44,564 bases of DNA, from NCBI GenBank assembly GCA_947303855.1, contig CAMYZO010000017.1:1-44564 (forward strand). The letters run 5' to 3'. The number at the start of each line of letters is the position of its first letter. Position 1 is the first letter of the stretch. Below are positions 23,387 through 32,829 of the stretch, piece after piece. Both the position numbers and the translations under genes were made by a program. The notes beneath the pieces are model-generated. The model was not told the DNA's origin, did not search any database, and saw only the letters and a program-made list of their open reading frames with translations. The stretch is from an uncultured Prevotellaceae bacterium. GTDB taxonomy: Bacteria; Bacteroidota; Bacteroidia; Bacteroidales; Bacteroidaceae.

Positions 23387-25690
23387 ATGAAAAGATTCTT
23401 CACGTTCGTAGCGCTGGCGGCAGCCCTTTCTGCATCCGCACAACTGCCAACACGCATTGAGACTTTCCCCATTAGTAGCATTAGGCTGGGCGACAGCCAG
23501 TTCCTGCGCAACCAACAGGCCGACATCCACTACCTGCTGGCACTCGATGCCGACCGCCTGCTGGCACCCTATCTGAAGGAGGCCGGCCTGAAGCCTAAGG
23601 CAGAGAACTACACCAACTGGGAGAACACCGGACTGGACGGCCACATCGGCGGCCACTACCTGTCGGCCCTGAGCTATATGCTGGCAGCCACGGGGAACAA
23701 AGAGATTGAAACGCGGCTGAACTACGTGCTCGACGAACTGCGACGCTGCCAGAACGCAGCTGGCGACGGCTATCTGTGCGGCGTCCCCAACGGCAGAAAA
23801 ATATGGAAGGAGATTGCCGAGGGCAACATCCGTGCTGCCTCCTTCGGGCTGAACGACCGCTGGGTGCCGCTTTACAACATCCATAAGATCTATGCCGGAC
23901 TGCGCGATGCCTACGAGGTGGCCGGACGAGTAGATGCCCGTCAGATGCTGGTTCACCTGACAGACTGGATGGTGCAACTGGTATCAGGACTGACCGACGA
24001 GCAGATCCAGCAGATGCTGGCCAGTGAGCACGGCGGGCTGAACGAGACGTTTGCCGATGTCTATGGCATCACCCAGGACCAGAAATACCTGAAGCTGGCC
24101 CACCAGTTCAGCGACCAGAAGATATTACAGCCGCTTTTACAAAGCAAGGACGAACTGACGGGCAAGCACGCCAACACCCAGATTCCGAAGATCATTGGCT
24201 ACAAGCGCATTGCCGACCTGGAGGGACTGACAGACTGGGACCGCGCGGCGAAGTTCTTCTGGGATGTCGTCATCAACCAGCGCAGCGTCTCCATCGGCGG
24301 CAACTCCATGCGCGAGCACTTTAATCCTACCAACGACTTCAGCGGACTGCTCGCCTCAGAACAGGGGCCTGAGAGCTGCAACACCTATAATATGCTGCGC
24401 CTAACGAAGATGCTTTACCAGACCTCGGCCGATAAGAGCTTCATAGACTACTACGAGCGCGCACTCTACAACCACATTCTTTCCATTCTGAACCCCGTGC
24501 AGGGCGGTTTCGTCTACTTCACGCCGATGCGCTCGGGTCACTACCGCGTCTATTCTCAGCCACAGACGTCGATGTGGTGCTGCGTAGGCACTGGTTTGGA
24601 GAATCCCGCCCGCTACGGCGAGATGATCTATGCTCACGAGGGCAACAACCTCATCGTCAACCTCTTCATCGCCTCCACCCTTACATGGGATGACCTGACA
24701 ATCGTCCAGACAAACCGATTCCCACAGGAACCGGCCACCGACCTGACCCTACAGCTGAAGAAAGCACGCAAATTCAGCATGAAGATTCGCCAGCCATGGT
24801 GGACGGAGGGAATGACCCTCACCGTCAACGACAGCCCCGTCAAATTCAGCACCGACAACGGCTATGCCGTCATCACCCGCAAGTGGCAGGACGGAGACCG
24901 CATACACATCTCTATGCCCATGCACCTCACAGCCATGCAGACACCTGACGGCAAGCCACAATACTCGTTCCTCTATGGTCCCATCGTACTGGCAGCCAAG
25001 ACGGGTACCGACCGTCAGGACGGTCTCTTTGCCGACGACAGCCGTGGCGGCCACATCGCCAACGGCCCCAAGATTCCTGCCACGCAGATGCCGGCTCTCA
25101 TCGGTTCTGCCGACGAGGTCCTTAAGCATCTCAGCCCCGTAGATGGCAAACCCATGACCTTCAAGCTGAACGGTCTGACCCTGCCCCAGTTCGAGGGCAT
25201 GACGCTCCAGCCCTTCTACCAGCTCTACGAGTGCCGCTACCAGATTTACTTCCCCCTCTATACCGAGGCAGAGTGGACAGCCAAACAGCAGGAACTGGCA
25301 GCTGCGGAGAAAGCCCGCATGGAGCTTGAAGCCAATACCATCGACAAGATTTTCTGCGGCGAACAGCAGTCGGAGAGCGACCACTTCTTCAGCGGCAACG
25401 GCTCATGGAACGGTGCCGACGAAGGTATCCGCTGGCGTCGCACACGCGGACAGTTCACCTACCAGATGAAGACCGACGGCGCTAAGACCTTGCGGCTGAA
25501 AGGCTTTGCTGAGCGCGAGGCCATCGTAGTCAGCCTCAACGGCAAGCTGCTGGGCACAGTGAACCTCGACCGCCAGGGACAAGCAACCCTACCCCTCCCC
25601 GCCGACACCAAGGGCACCGTCACCCTGAGCCTCGGTGCAGAACAGGGCAAGCAAACGCCACGTATCAGCGAAATCAGACTGTGTAAGTAA
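23387..25690 (+). CDS. GH127/GH146-type beta-L-arabinofuranosidase
   Basis: A 767-residue secreted enzyme with a signal peptide (1-18). The (alpha/alpha)6 barrel holds the features of the zinc-cysteine arabinofuranosidases: E310 in GNSMREHF (general acid/base position), E329 and C331 in PESCNTYNML, and the pair C398-C399 in WCCVGTGLENPARYG, where one Cys is the nucleophile. Family GH127 or GH146 cannot be separated by eye; Bacteroidetes members are often GH146. A C-terminal beta-sandwich follows (about residue 650 on). It would remove arabinofuranose side groups. A copy of the 65-nt hairpin repeat lies 17 nt after the stop. Confidence 0.9.
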   Translation: MKRFFTFVALAAALSASAQLPTRIETFPISSIRLGDSQFLRNQQADIHYLLALDADRLLAPYLKEAGLKPKAENYTNWENTGLDGHIGGHYLSALSYMLAATGNKEIETRLNYVLDELRRCQNAAGDGYLCGVPNGRKIWKEIAEGNIRAASFGLNDRWVPLYNIHKIYAGLRDAYEVAGRVDARQMLVHLTDWMVQLVSGLTDEQIQQMLASEHGGLNETFADVYGITQDQKYLKLAHQFSDQKILQPLLQSKDELTGKHANTQIPKIIGYKRIADLEGLTDWDRAAKFFWDVVINQRSVSIGGNSMREHFNPTNDFSGLLASEQGPESCNTYNMLRLTKMLYQTSADKSFIDYYERALYNHILSILNPVQGGFVYFTPMRSGHYRVYSQPQTSMWCCVGTGLENPARYGEMIYAHEGNNLIVNLFIASTLTWDDLTIVQTNRFPQEPATDLTLQLKKARKFSMKIRQPWWTEGMTLTVNDSPVKFSTDNGYAVITRKWQDGDRIHISMPMHLTAMQTPDGKPQYSFLYGPIVLAAKTGTDRQDGLFADDSRGGHIANGPKIPATQMPALIGSADEVLKHLSPVDGKPMTFKLNGLTLPQFEGMTLQPFYQLYECRYQIYFPLYTEAEWTAKQQELAAAEKARMELEANTIDKIFCGEQQSESDHFFSGNGSWNGADEGIRWRRTRGQFTYQMKTDGAKTLRLKGFAEREAIVVSLNGKLLGTVNLDRQGQATLPLPADTKGTVTLSLGAEQGKQTPRISEIRLCK

Positions 25691-25706
25691 AGGATGCTTG
25701 AGCAAA

Positions 25707-25771
25707 GATCATGGGGACAGGTTGTTTGAAGTGAATTCAACGAATTCATTCAAAAACCTGTCCCCATGATC
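25707..25771. repeat. 65-nt palindromic REP-like element, copy 1
   Basis: It begins GATCATGGGGACAGGTT and ends AACCTGTCCCCATGATC; the arms pair over about 30 nt around a short AAC loop with two small bulges. It is identical over its whole length to the copy at 28303-28367. The GGGGACAGG/CCTGTCCCC core is of the sort found in REP sequences mobilised by RAYT transposases. No such transposase is in the window. Confidence 0.9.
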
Positions 25772-25868
25772 ATTGAAACTCATCATCCTCGGCGACGCCC
25801 CTACCATGACGCGCCACCCCTTCTACCGGAAGCTGTATCAGTACATCTTAAATCTAAAGAATAGTTAA
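25770..25868 (+). pseudogene. Unrecognised C-terminal coding fragment
   Basis: Immediately after the hairpin a frame without a start reads KLIILGDAPTMTRHPFYRK and LYQYILNLKNS to TAA 25868. The composition is protein-like, but I do not recognise the family. It may be the tail of a gene cut by the repeat. The rest of the gap to 25994 holds the BlaI-type operator region. Confidence 0.3.
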
Positions 25869-25960
25869 TTTGACTATTTAACTAATTAATTTTCTTTAAT
25901 AACTAAACTATTTAGTTGGATATAACTAAAAGTTTTAGTTACTTTGCAGCAGATTTGATA
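25864..25960 (+). promoter_or_regulatory. Promoter and dyad operators of the BlaI-M56 operon
   Basis: Two dyads of 17 bp lie at 25901-25917 (AACTAAACTATTTAGTT, imperfect) and 25924-25940 (AACTAAAAGTTTTAGTT, near perfect). A weaker AGTTAA/TTAACT pair lies near 25864-25885. The second dyad overlaps a TTACTTTG -7 box (25939-25946). BlaI/MecI dimers bind such short dyads, so autoregulation is likely; this is inference from position. Confidence 0.6.
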
Positions 25961-25994
25961 ACCGACGCGCAAAAGTAACTACTATTCAAGACAC

Positions 25995-26363
25995 ATGACA
26001 ATGAAAAAGCTGACAAACAAAGAGAAGGAAATCATGGACCTGTACTGGCAGCACGGACCGATGTTCGTGCGCGAGTTGCTGGAACACTACGACGAGCCAC
26101 GCCCCCACTTCAACACGCTGTCGACGATGGTACGCATACTGGAGAAGAACGGCTTCCTCGGACACAAGCAGTTCGGCAACACCTACCAGTACTTCCCTAC
26201 GATGACGGAGCACGAATACGGGCGCAGTTCCATTGCTGGAGTCATCAAGAACTACTTCAACGACTCCTACCTAAGTGCCGTTTCCTCATTCGTCAAGGAG
26301 GAGAAGATTTCCGTGGACGAACTGAAAGAACTCATCAAAGAGATTGAGGACAGCAAATCGTAA
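25995..26363 (+). CDS. BlaI/MecI/CopY-family repressor
   Basis: A 122-residue protein with an N-terminal winged helix (LTNKEKEIMDLYWQHGPMFVRELLE and HFNTLSTMVRILEKNGFL, about residues 6-75) and a C-terminal dimer helix. In this family a partner M56 membrane protease triggers cleavage of the repressor, and that partner is the next gene. It probably represses its own operon through the dyads upstream. The pair lies inside the xylan locus but has no obvious role in it. Confidence 0.92.
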   Translation: MTMKKLTNKEKEIMDLYWQHGPMFVRELLEHYDEPRPHFNTLSTMVRILEKNGFLGHKQFGNTYQYFPTMTEHEYGRSSIAGVIKNYFNDSYLSAVSSFVKEEKISVDELKELIKEIEDSKS

Positions 26364-26390
26364 CCTGTAAATCTGTAAATCACAAATAGT

Positions 26391-27986
26391 ATGATGCTTG
26401 ACTTCCTGACATACGATGCCAAAGTGGCGGTACTGATTGCCGTGTTCTACCTGTTCTACAGGCTGGTGCTGGCCCGTGAGACATTCCACCGCGTCAACCG
26501 CGTGGTACTGCTCCTGACGGCCGTCATATCCTTCGTGTTGCCGTTGTGCGTCATCACGATGCACCAGACGGTGGTACTCGACGCTGCACCGACAGTCGAT
26601 GTGGGCGGCGTGCAGGCGGCCCTTGCCGACGAGCCTGCCATGCCGACTTTCTGGCAACTGGCACTCCCCACCTTATTTATGATAGGGGTGGTGGCGACAC
26701 TCTGCCGCACGCTGTTCTCCATGGCCCGTGTGTGGCAGCTCATCCGCCACAGCGAGCAACACCGTCAGGACGATGGCACCGTCATTTGCGTCACCGACCG
26801 GCAGGTATCACCCTTCAGCTGGTTCCACTACATCGTACTCAGTCGTCAAGACTATATCCAGCCCGACGCTGCCGTGCTGGCTCATGAACGGGGACACATC
26901 CGCCTGCGCCATTCGTGGGACGTGTTGCTCGTCGATATCCTCACCGCCCTCCAGTGGTTCAACCCCGCCATGTGGCTGCTGCGTCAGGACCTGCGCGCCA
27001 TCCACGAATACGAGGCCGACGGTGCAGTACTCTCTCAGGGGTTCAATGCGCGTCAATATCAATACCTGTTAATCACAAAAGCCGCGAGCATTGGCGGGTA
27101 CTCCATTGCCAACGGTATCAGTCACAGTACCCTCAAAAACCGTATACACATGATGTTAAATAAGAAATCCGGGCGCAGCCACCTGCTGAAGTTGCTCGCC
27201 CTCCTGCCCATTGTGGGCGCAGCACTGGCCCTGCAGGCCGAAACCGTCACCGACTACCGTTACGACGAGCCTCAGAAGAAGATTGTCAAGAAGGGCAAGA
27301 AGAATGCCACCGTCAAGGTAGGCGCCGTCAATGACATCGTCGTCATTGAACAGGAGGTTGCCCCCCAGACCCAGAAAGCAGAAACACCCGACAGGACGAA
27401 GGACGGCGAACAGACGAAGACCAAGCCTGTAGAAATGCCCAATGCCATGAAGGTCAAACAGGGCGAGCGCCCCTACGACGTGGTCGAGCAGATGCCCCAG
27501 TTTCCTGGTGGTCCTGCTGCCCTGATGGAATTCCTGAGCAAGAACATCCGCTACCCTGAGGAGGCTCACAAGAACAACATCCAGGGGCGCGTCATAGTCA
27601 CCTTCACCGTCGAGAAGGACGGCAGCATCAGCGAAGCACATGCCGTGAAGTCGGTCAACCCATCGCTGGATGCCGAGGCCATCCGCGTCATCAACGCCAT
27701 GCCCAACTGGACAGCAGGCAGACAGAATGGTGAACCCGTCCGCGTGAAGTACACCGTACCTGTCACCTTCAGATTGCAAGGCGATGCCAAGCCTGCCCTG
27801 GAGCACATCAAGATAGGTCCGGAGCACAAGGGGAAAGAGGTTGAATTGGTTATTGACGGAAAAATTGTGGAAACCGAAACATTGAACAGCATTAACCCTG
27901 CCGACATTGAAAGCATGCACGTAGAAAAGGCGAAGGACGGCCACCCCAAAGACAGAATCATCCTTAAAACAAAGAACAAGAAATAA
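26391..27986 (+). CDS. BlaR1-like M56 metallopeptidase with TonB C-terminal domain
   Basis: A 531-residue membrane protein. Hydrophobic helices at about residues 10-25, 36-55 and 88-108 frame an M56 peptidase with the zinc motif HERGH (VLAHERGHIRLRHSWD, about 165) and the downstream EYEADGAVL glutamate. After another helix (LLKLLALLPIVGAALAL, about 265-285) a periplasmic part leads to a TonB C-terminal domain (about 375-465: NIRYPEEAHKNNIQGRVIVTFTVEKDG) and a short charged tail. The protease would relay a signal to the BlaI repressor 27 nt upstream. The signal is unknown, and no beta-lactam sensor domain is seen. Confidence 0.9.
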   Translation: MMLDFLTYDAKVAVLIAVFYLFYRLVLARETFHRVNRVVLLLTAVISFVLPLCVITMHQTVVLDAAPTVDVGGVQAALADEPAMPTFWQLALPTLFMIGVVATLCRTLFSMARVWQLIRHSEQHRQDDGTVICVTDRQVSPFSWFHYIVLSRQDYIQPDAAVLAHERGHIRLRHSWDVLLVDILTALQWFNPAMWLLRQDLRAIHEYEADGAVLSQGFNARQYQYLLITKAASIGGYSIANGISHSTLKNRIHMMLNKKSGRSHLLKLLALLPIVGAALALQAETVTDYRYDEPQKKIVKKGKKNATVKVGAVNDIVVIEQEVAPQTQKAETPDRTKDGEQTKTKPVEMPNAMKVKQGERPYDVVEQMPQFPGGPAALMEFLSKNIRYPEEAHKNNIQGRVIVTFTVEKDGSISEAHAVKSVNPSLDAEAIRVINAMPNWTAGRQNGEPVRVKYTVPVTFRLQGDAKPALEHIKIGPEHKGKEVELVIDGKIVETETLNSINPADIESMHVEKAKDGHPKDRIILKTKNKK

Positions 27987-28008
27987 GCACACACACTCTC
28001 TTTTATAC

Positions 28009-28365
28009 ATGAACAAGACACTCACATTGTTCACCCTCGCCCTGCTGTCGGTCACTACCGCCAAGGGCGAGGGACTGGACTCTCTTGACCTGTTCGTGCA
28101 GCGTGGCGACAGCCTGATGCAGCAGTACAACACCTACGAGGCACTAAAGTACTACCAGCAAGCCTACGACAAGGCGCAGCAGCGCGATGCCGTCTACTTC
28201 TCCATGAACGACAGCGACCCGACCAGCCCTACATCGAAGAGCTACGTGCCCGAAGACCGCGTTCCCCGTCAGCTGCGACTGAAGCTTGCCGACTGCCAGA
28301 AGGATCATGGGGACAGGTTGTTTGAAGTGAATTCAACGAATTCATTCAAAAACCTGTCCCCATGA
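28009..28365 (+). pseudogene. Secreted TPR protein truncated by the hairpin repeat
   Basis: The frame starts with a signal peptide (MNKTLTLFTLALLSVTTAKG) and one TPR-like helix pair (GDSLMQQYNTYEALKYYQQAYDKAQQ), then reaches LRLKLADCQK. From there the 65-nt repeat (28303-28367) supplies the codons DHGDRLFEVNSTNSFKNLSP and the stop. Third genes of BlaI-M56 operons in these bacteria often encode long TPR proteins, so most of the protein appears lost. Confidence 0.65.
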
Positions 28366-28367
28366 TC
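28303..28367. repeat. 65-nt palindromic REP-like element, copy 2
   Basis: Identical to 25707-25771. It lies inside the TPR gene frame and brings its stop codon. The two copies flank the BlaI-M56 operon in the same orientation, 2.6 kb apart. Confidence 0.9.
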
Positions 28368-28433
28368 CTCACAAAATAAAAAGTCGTTTTTTTGTTTTTG
28401 TTTCATTCCCATATAATGTGATAAGGCAAAATA

Positions 28434-28517
28434 AACCCACACTTCCCACACTTCCCACACCCAACCTTTGAGACATACACAAAAGCGTGGGTGTGGGAAG
28501 TGTGGGATGTGTGGGTT
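28434..28517. repeat. 31-nt inverted repeat of CACTTCCCA units
   Basis: The left arm (28434-28464) and right arm (28487-28517) match at 29 of 31 positions. Each arm is itself built of short CACACTTCC/CCCACA tandem units. Its layout resembles the ATACTGTCAT element at 9390-9648. Confidence 0.8.
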
Positions 28518-28550
28518 CATTTCCCTTTATGACAATATACGCGCGCGAAA

Positions 28551-28613
28551 AATCCAGGCTTCCCACGGAAAAATCCAGGCTTCCAACGGAAAAATCCGGG
28601 CTTCTCGCTGGAG
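28551..28613. repeat. Three 21-nt tandem repeats
   Basis: The unit AATCCAGGCTTCCCACGGAAA has an exact 21-nt period and shares the AAAAAT..CAGGCTTC core with the repeats at 9304-9387. The remaining bases of the gap 28366-28687 carry no gene. Confidence 0.75.
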
Positions 28614-28687
28614 CGTGCAGGTGCTGAAATGTGGCCCATATCATGAGCCACACCTTATTATATATAGGAGTTCGGGAGTTTCAGCCA

Positions 28688-30766
<2,079 letters not shown>

Positions 30767-30811
30767 CTACTGTATTATCTGTTTCATTGACTTTTCTTTT
30801 TGTTATAGACA

Positions 30812-30849
30812 CAAAAAAAAGATGCTGCACCACCTGGCGCAGCATCTTT
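30812..30849 (-). terminator. Rho-independent terminator of the susC-susD operon
   Basis: On the minus strand GATGCTGC, a loop and GCAGCATC form an 8-bp GC-rich stem that extends with AAA/TTT pairs, followed by a run of eight or more T. It lies about 20 nt after the susD stop. Confidence 0.85.
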
Positions 30850-30866
30850 AATCAATAGGTTACATC

Positions 30867-32789
30867 TTATTTATAGGCTTCATTCTGCTCGATGAGCGTA
30901 TTCTTCAGAATCTCGTCCGTCGGGAACGGCATCACCAGACGTCCAGGATTGAAGTCCCAGTCACGATAGTAGTGCCAGTTGTTCTTCTTGGCAGGGTTGT
31001 CGCCGGGAAGACCTACACCCTTCGGGTAGTCGCACTCAATATGGATGGCGAGGAAATCACTGCGCTGCAGGTCAGCCTTCAGGTTCCACTCTGAGTTGAA
31101 CTCCTTGCGGCGCTCCTGACCCAGGGCCACCTGCCAAGGCTCGGCCTTGCCGGCAAACGGCAGACAGAGGGTCTCTTCCTTTCCGGTGACGTTGATCTTC
31201 ATACCGTTATTGCAGAAGTCGGTGTAGTAGGTCTTAGCATCGGTGAAGGCCACCTTCTCAGTGTTGAAGGGGATAGGATACTCGTCCATTTTCTTATAGT
31301 CGCCGTATGCCCAGTTAGCGCCGGCCAGCGAGTTGTACCAAGGCAGGTTCTTGTCGGTCAGCTCCTTAGCCTTGCCAATCTCCAGGTTACCGAAAGCACG
31401 GTTGCGCACCTGATCGATGATGGCCCAGGCCTGTGCATCGTTGCCACCGTTCAGGCGGAACAGGCACTCAGCATAGTCGAGGAGCACACCAGCATAGCGC
31501 TTGTAGTAGAAGTGGCAGGGAGAGTGAGGCGTTGCCCAGTTGGCACGCTGCAGACGCCAGAGCTTCATAGTCCAGATGCCAGGAGCGAACTCACCGTTGT
31601 TGAACATAAAGCCATTGTTGTCGTGAGGTTTGCCATCATCGCCAAGTCCCAGGTACTGCTGCATATAGGGATGGTATCCATAGCAGTACTTCGACTCGTA
31701 GGGAGTACCCTTCAGCTCAGGCACGGGACTGGTACACATCGAAGCGTCGCGGCGCTTGTCGCCCAGCTCGAAGAGGAAGTAAAGCTCCCACGACATGTAC
31801 TGTGAACCCCAACCGCCACCGCCATTGGTAGAGGCAGCAAAGAAGTTGTTGAAAATCTGTGCATCGCTGTTCCAGGCGCTGTAGTTACCGGCACCCATAT
31901 CGTTGACCACCTGCCAGACAGCCTCCTTGGGCCATGCTTCGCCGTTGTCCCACAGGGTGGTGTACGACGGGGCAAGCTCGTAGGTGCCGCTGTTGATAAC
32001 CTGCTCCAGGGCAGCCTTGGCCAGCTGGATATTCTCCTTGCTCTTGGCATCGCCGTCGCCATTGACACGGGCCTTATAGGCCTTCCACAGGTAAGCCTCG
32101 CCGAGGTACGACAGAGCCATACCCTTGGTAGCACGGCCATACTCATTGTTATGCGGTGCCCAGTCCAGTTCCTCGGCGGCCTTCTTCAGGTCGGCAATGA
32201 TAAAGTCCCAGGTCTCGTCGTCAGTAGCGGCCTTGGCCTTGTTAGGCGTATTGATGAAGGTCTCACCGGTGGCCAGCATGGGCACGCGGCCCCAGTTCTG
32301 AGCCAGGAACATATAGAAGTATGCACGGAGAGCATGGGCCTCGCCGTCAAGGAAGCGATAGCCGTCGCTCTTCACCACGGCCTCACTCTTGTCCAGACCG
32401 CTCTTCTCCAAACCGCTCAGGAACTCATTGGCACGGCCAATGGCGCGGTAAGCGTAGTTGTAACCCTTGCCCAGGTCGGGATCGTCGCCGGTCCACGTCT
32501 GGTTACACCACTTCGTGTCCCAACCCGTACACTGCGTATCAAGTGTGGGGTGGCAACCAAAGAAGAGCTGGGGCTTATAGTTCCACGCATCAGCATACGT
32601 TCCATCCTGGAACAGACAGTCGTAGATACCGTTCAGACCACGGGTTGCGTATGCCTCATTCTGATACATCAGGTCAGGGTTGTAAATGTCGTAGTGGTCT
32701 ACCTCGAGATAGTCATCACCACATGCCGAGAATCCCAATGCTGCAACGCCAAAGGCTGCAAAACATAATGACTTTATTATAGTTTTCAT
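30867..32789 (-). CDS. SusD/RagB-family glycan-binding outer membrane lipoprotein
   Basis: A 640-residue lipoprotein. The signal peptide ends in a lipobox (LGFSAC, Cys at about residue 22) followed by GDDYLEVDHYD. SusD family features follow: the TPR-like helices (AYRAIGRANEFLSGLEK, EAHALRAYFYMFLAQNWGRVPM), YLGEAYLWKAY, and the C-terminal LLDYAECLFRLN and ERRKEFNSEW stretches. It caps the SusC barrel at the cell surface and captures oligosaccharides. It starts 40 bp after susC and ends at the terminator at 30812-30849. Confidence 0.95.
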   Translation of the reverse strand: MKTIIKSLCFAAFGVAALGFSACGDDYLEVDHYDIYNPDLMYQNEAYATRGLNGIYDCLFQDGTYADAWNYKPQLFFGCHPTLDTQCTGWDTKWCNQTWTGDDPDLGKGYNYAYRAIGRANEFLSGLEKSGLDKSEAVVKSDGYRFLDGEAHALRAYFYMFLAQNWGRVPMLATGETFINTPNKAKAATDDETWDFIIADLKKAAEELDWAPHNNEYGRATKGMALSYLGEAYLWKAYKARVNGDGDAKSKENIQLAKAALEQVINSGTYELAPSYTTLWDNGEAWPKEAVWQVVNDMGAGNYSAWNSDAQIFNNFFAASTNGGGGWGSQYMSWELYFLFELGDKRRDASMCTSPVPELKGTPYESKYCYGYHPYMQQYLGLGDDGKPHDNNGFMFNNGEFAPGIWTMKLWRLQRANWATPHSPCHFYYKRYAGVLLDYAECLFRLNGGNDAQAWAIIDQVRNRAFGNLEIGKAKELTDKNLPWYNSLAGANWAYGDYKKMDEYPIPFNTEKVAFTDAKTYYTDFCNNGMKINVTGKEETLCLPFAGKAEPWQVALGQERRKEFNSEWNLKADLQRSDFLAIHIECDYPKGVGLPGDNPAKKNNWHYYRDWDFNPGRLVMPFPTDEILKNTLIEQNEAYK

Positions 32790-32829
32790 ATCCTTTTTAT
32801 TCTTTTGTATTCATGCTTCAATCGTCATA

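Noticed and set aside
28009..28365. An intact 118-residue secreted protein
   Set aside because: The last 20 codons and the stop come from the 65-nt repeat, which also occurs elsewhere.
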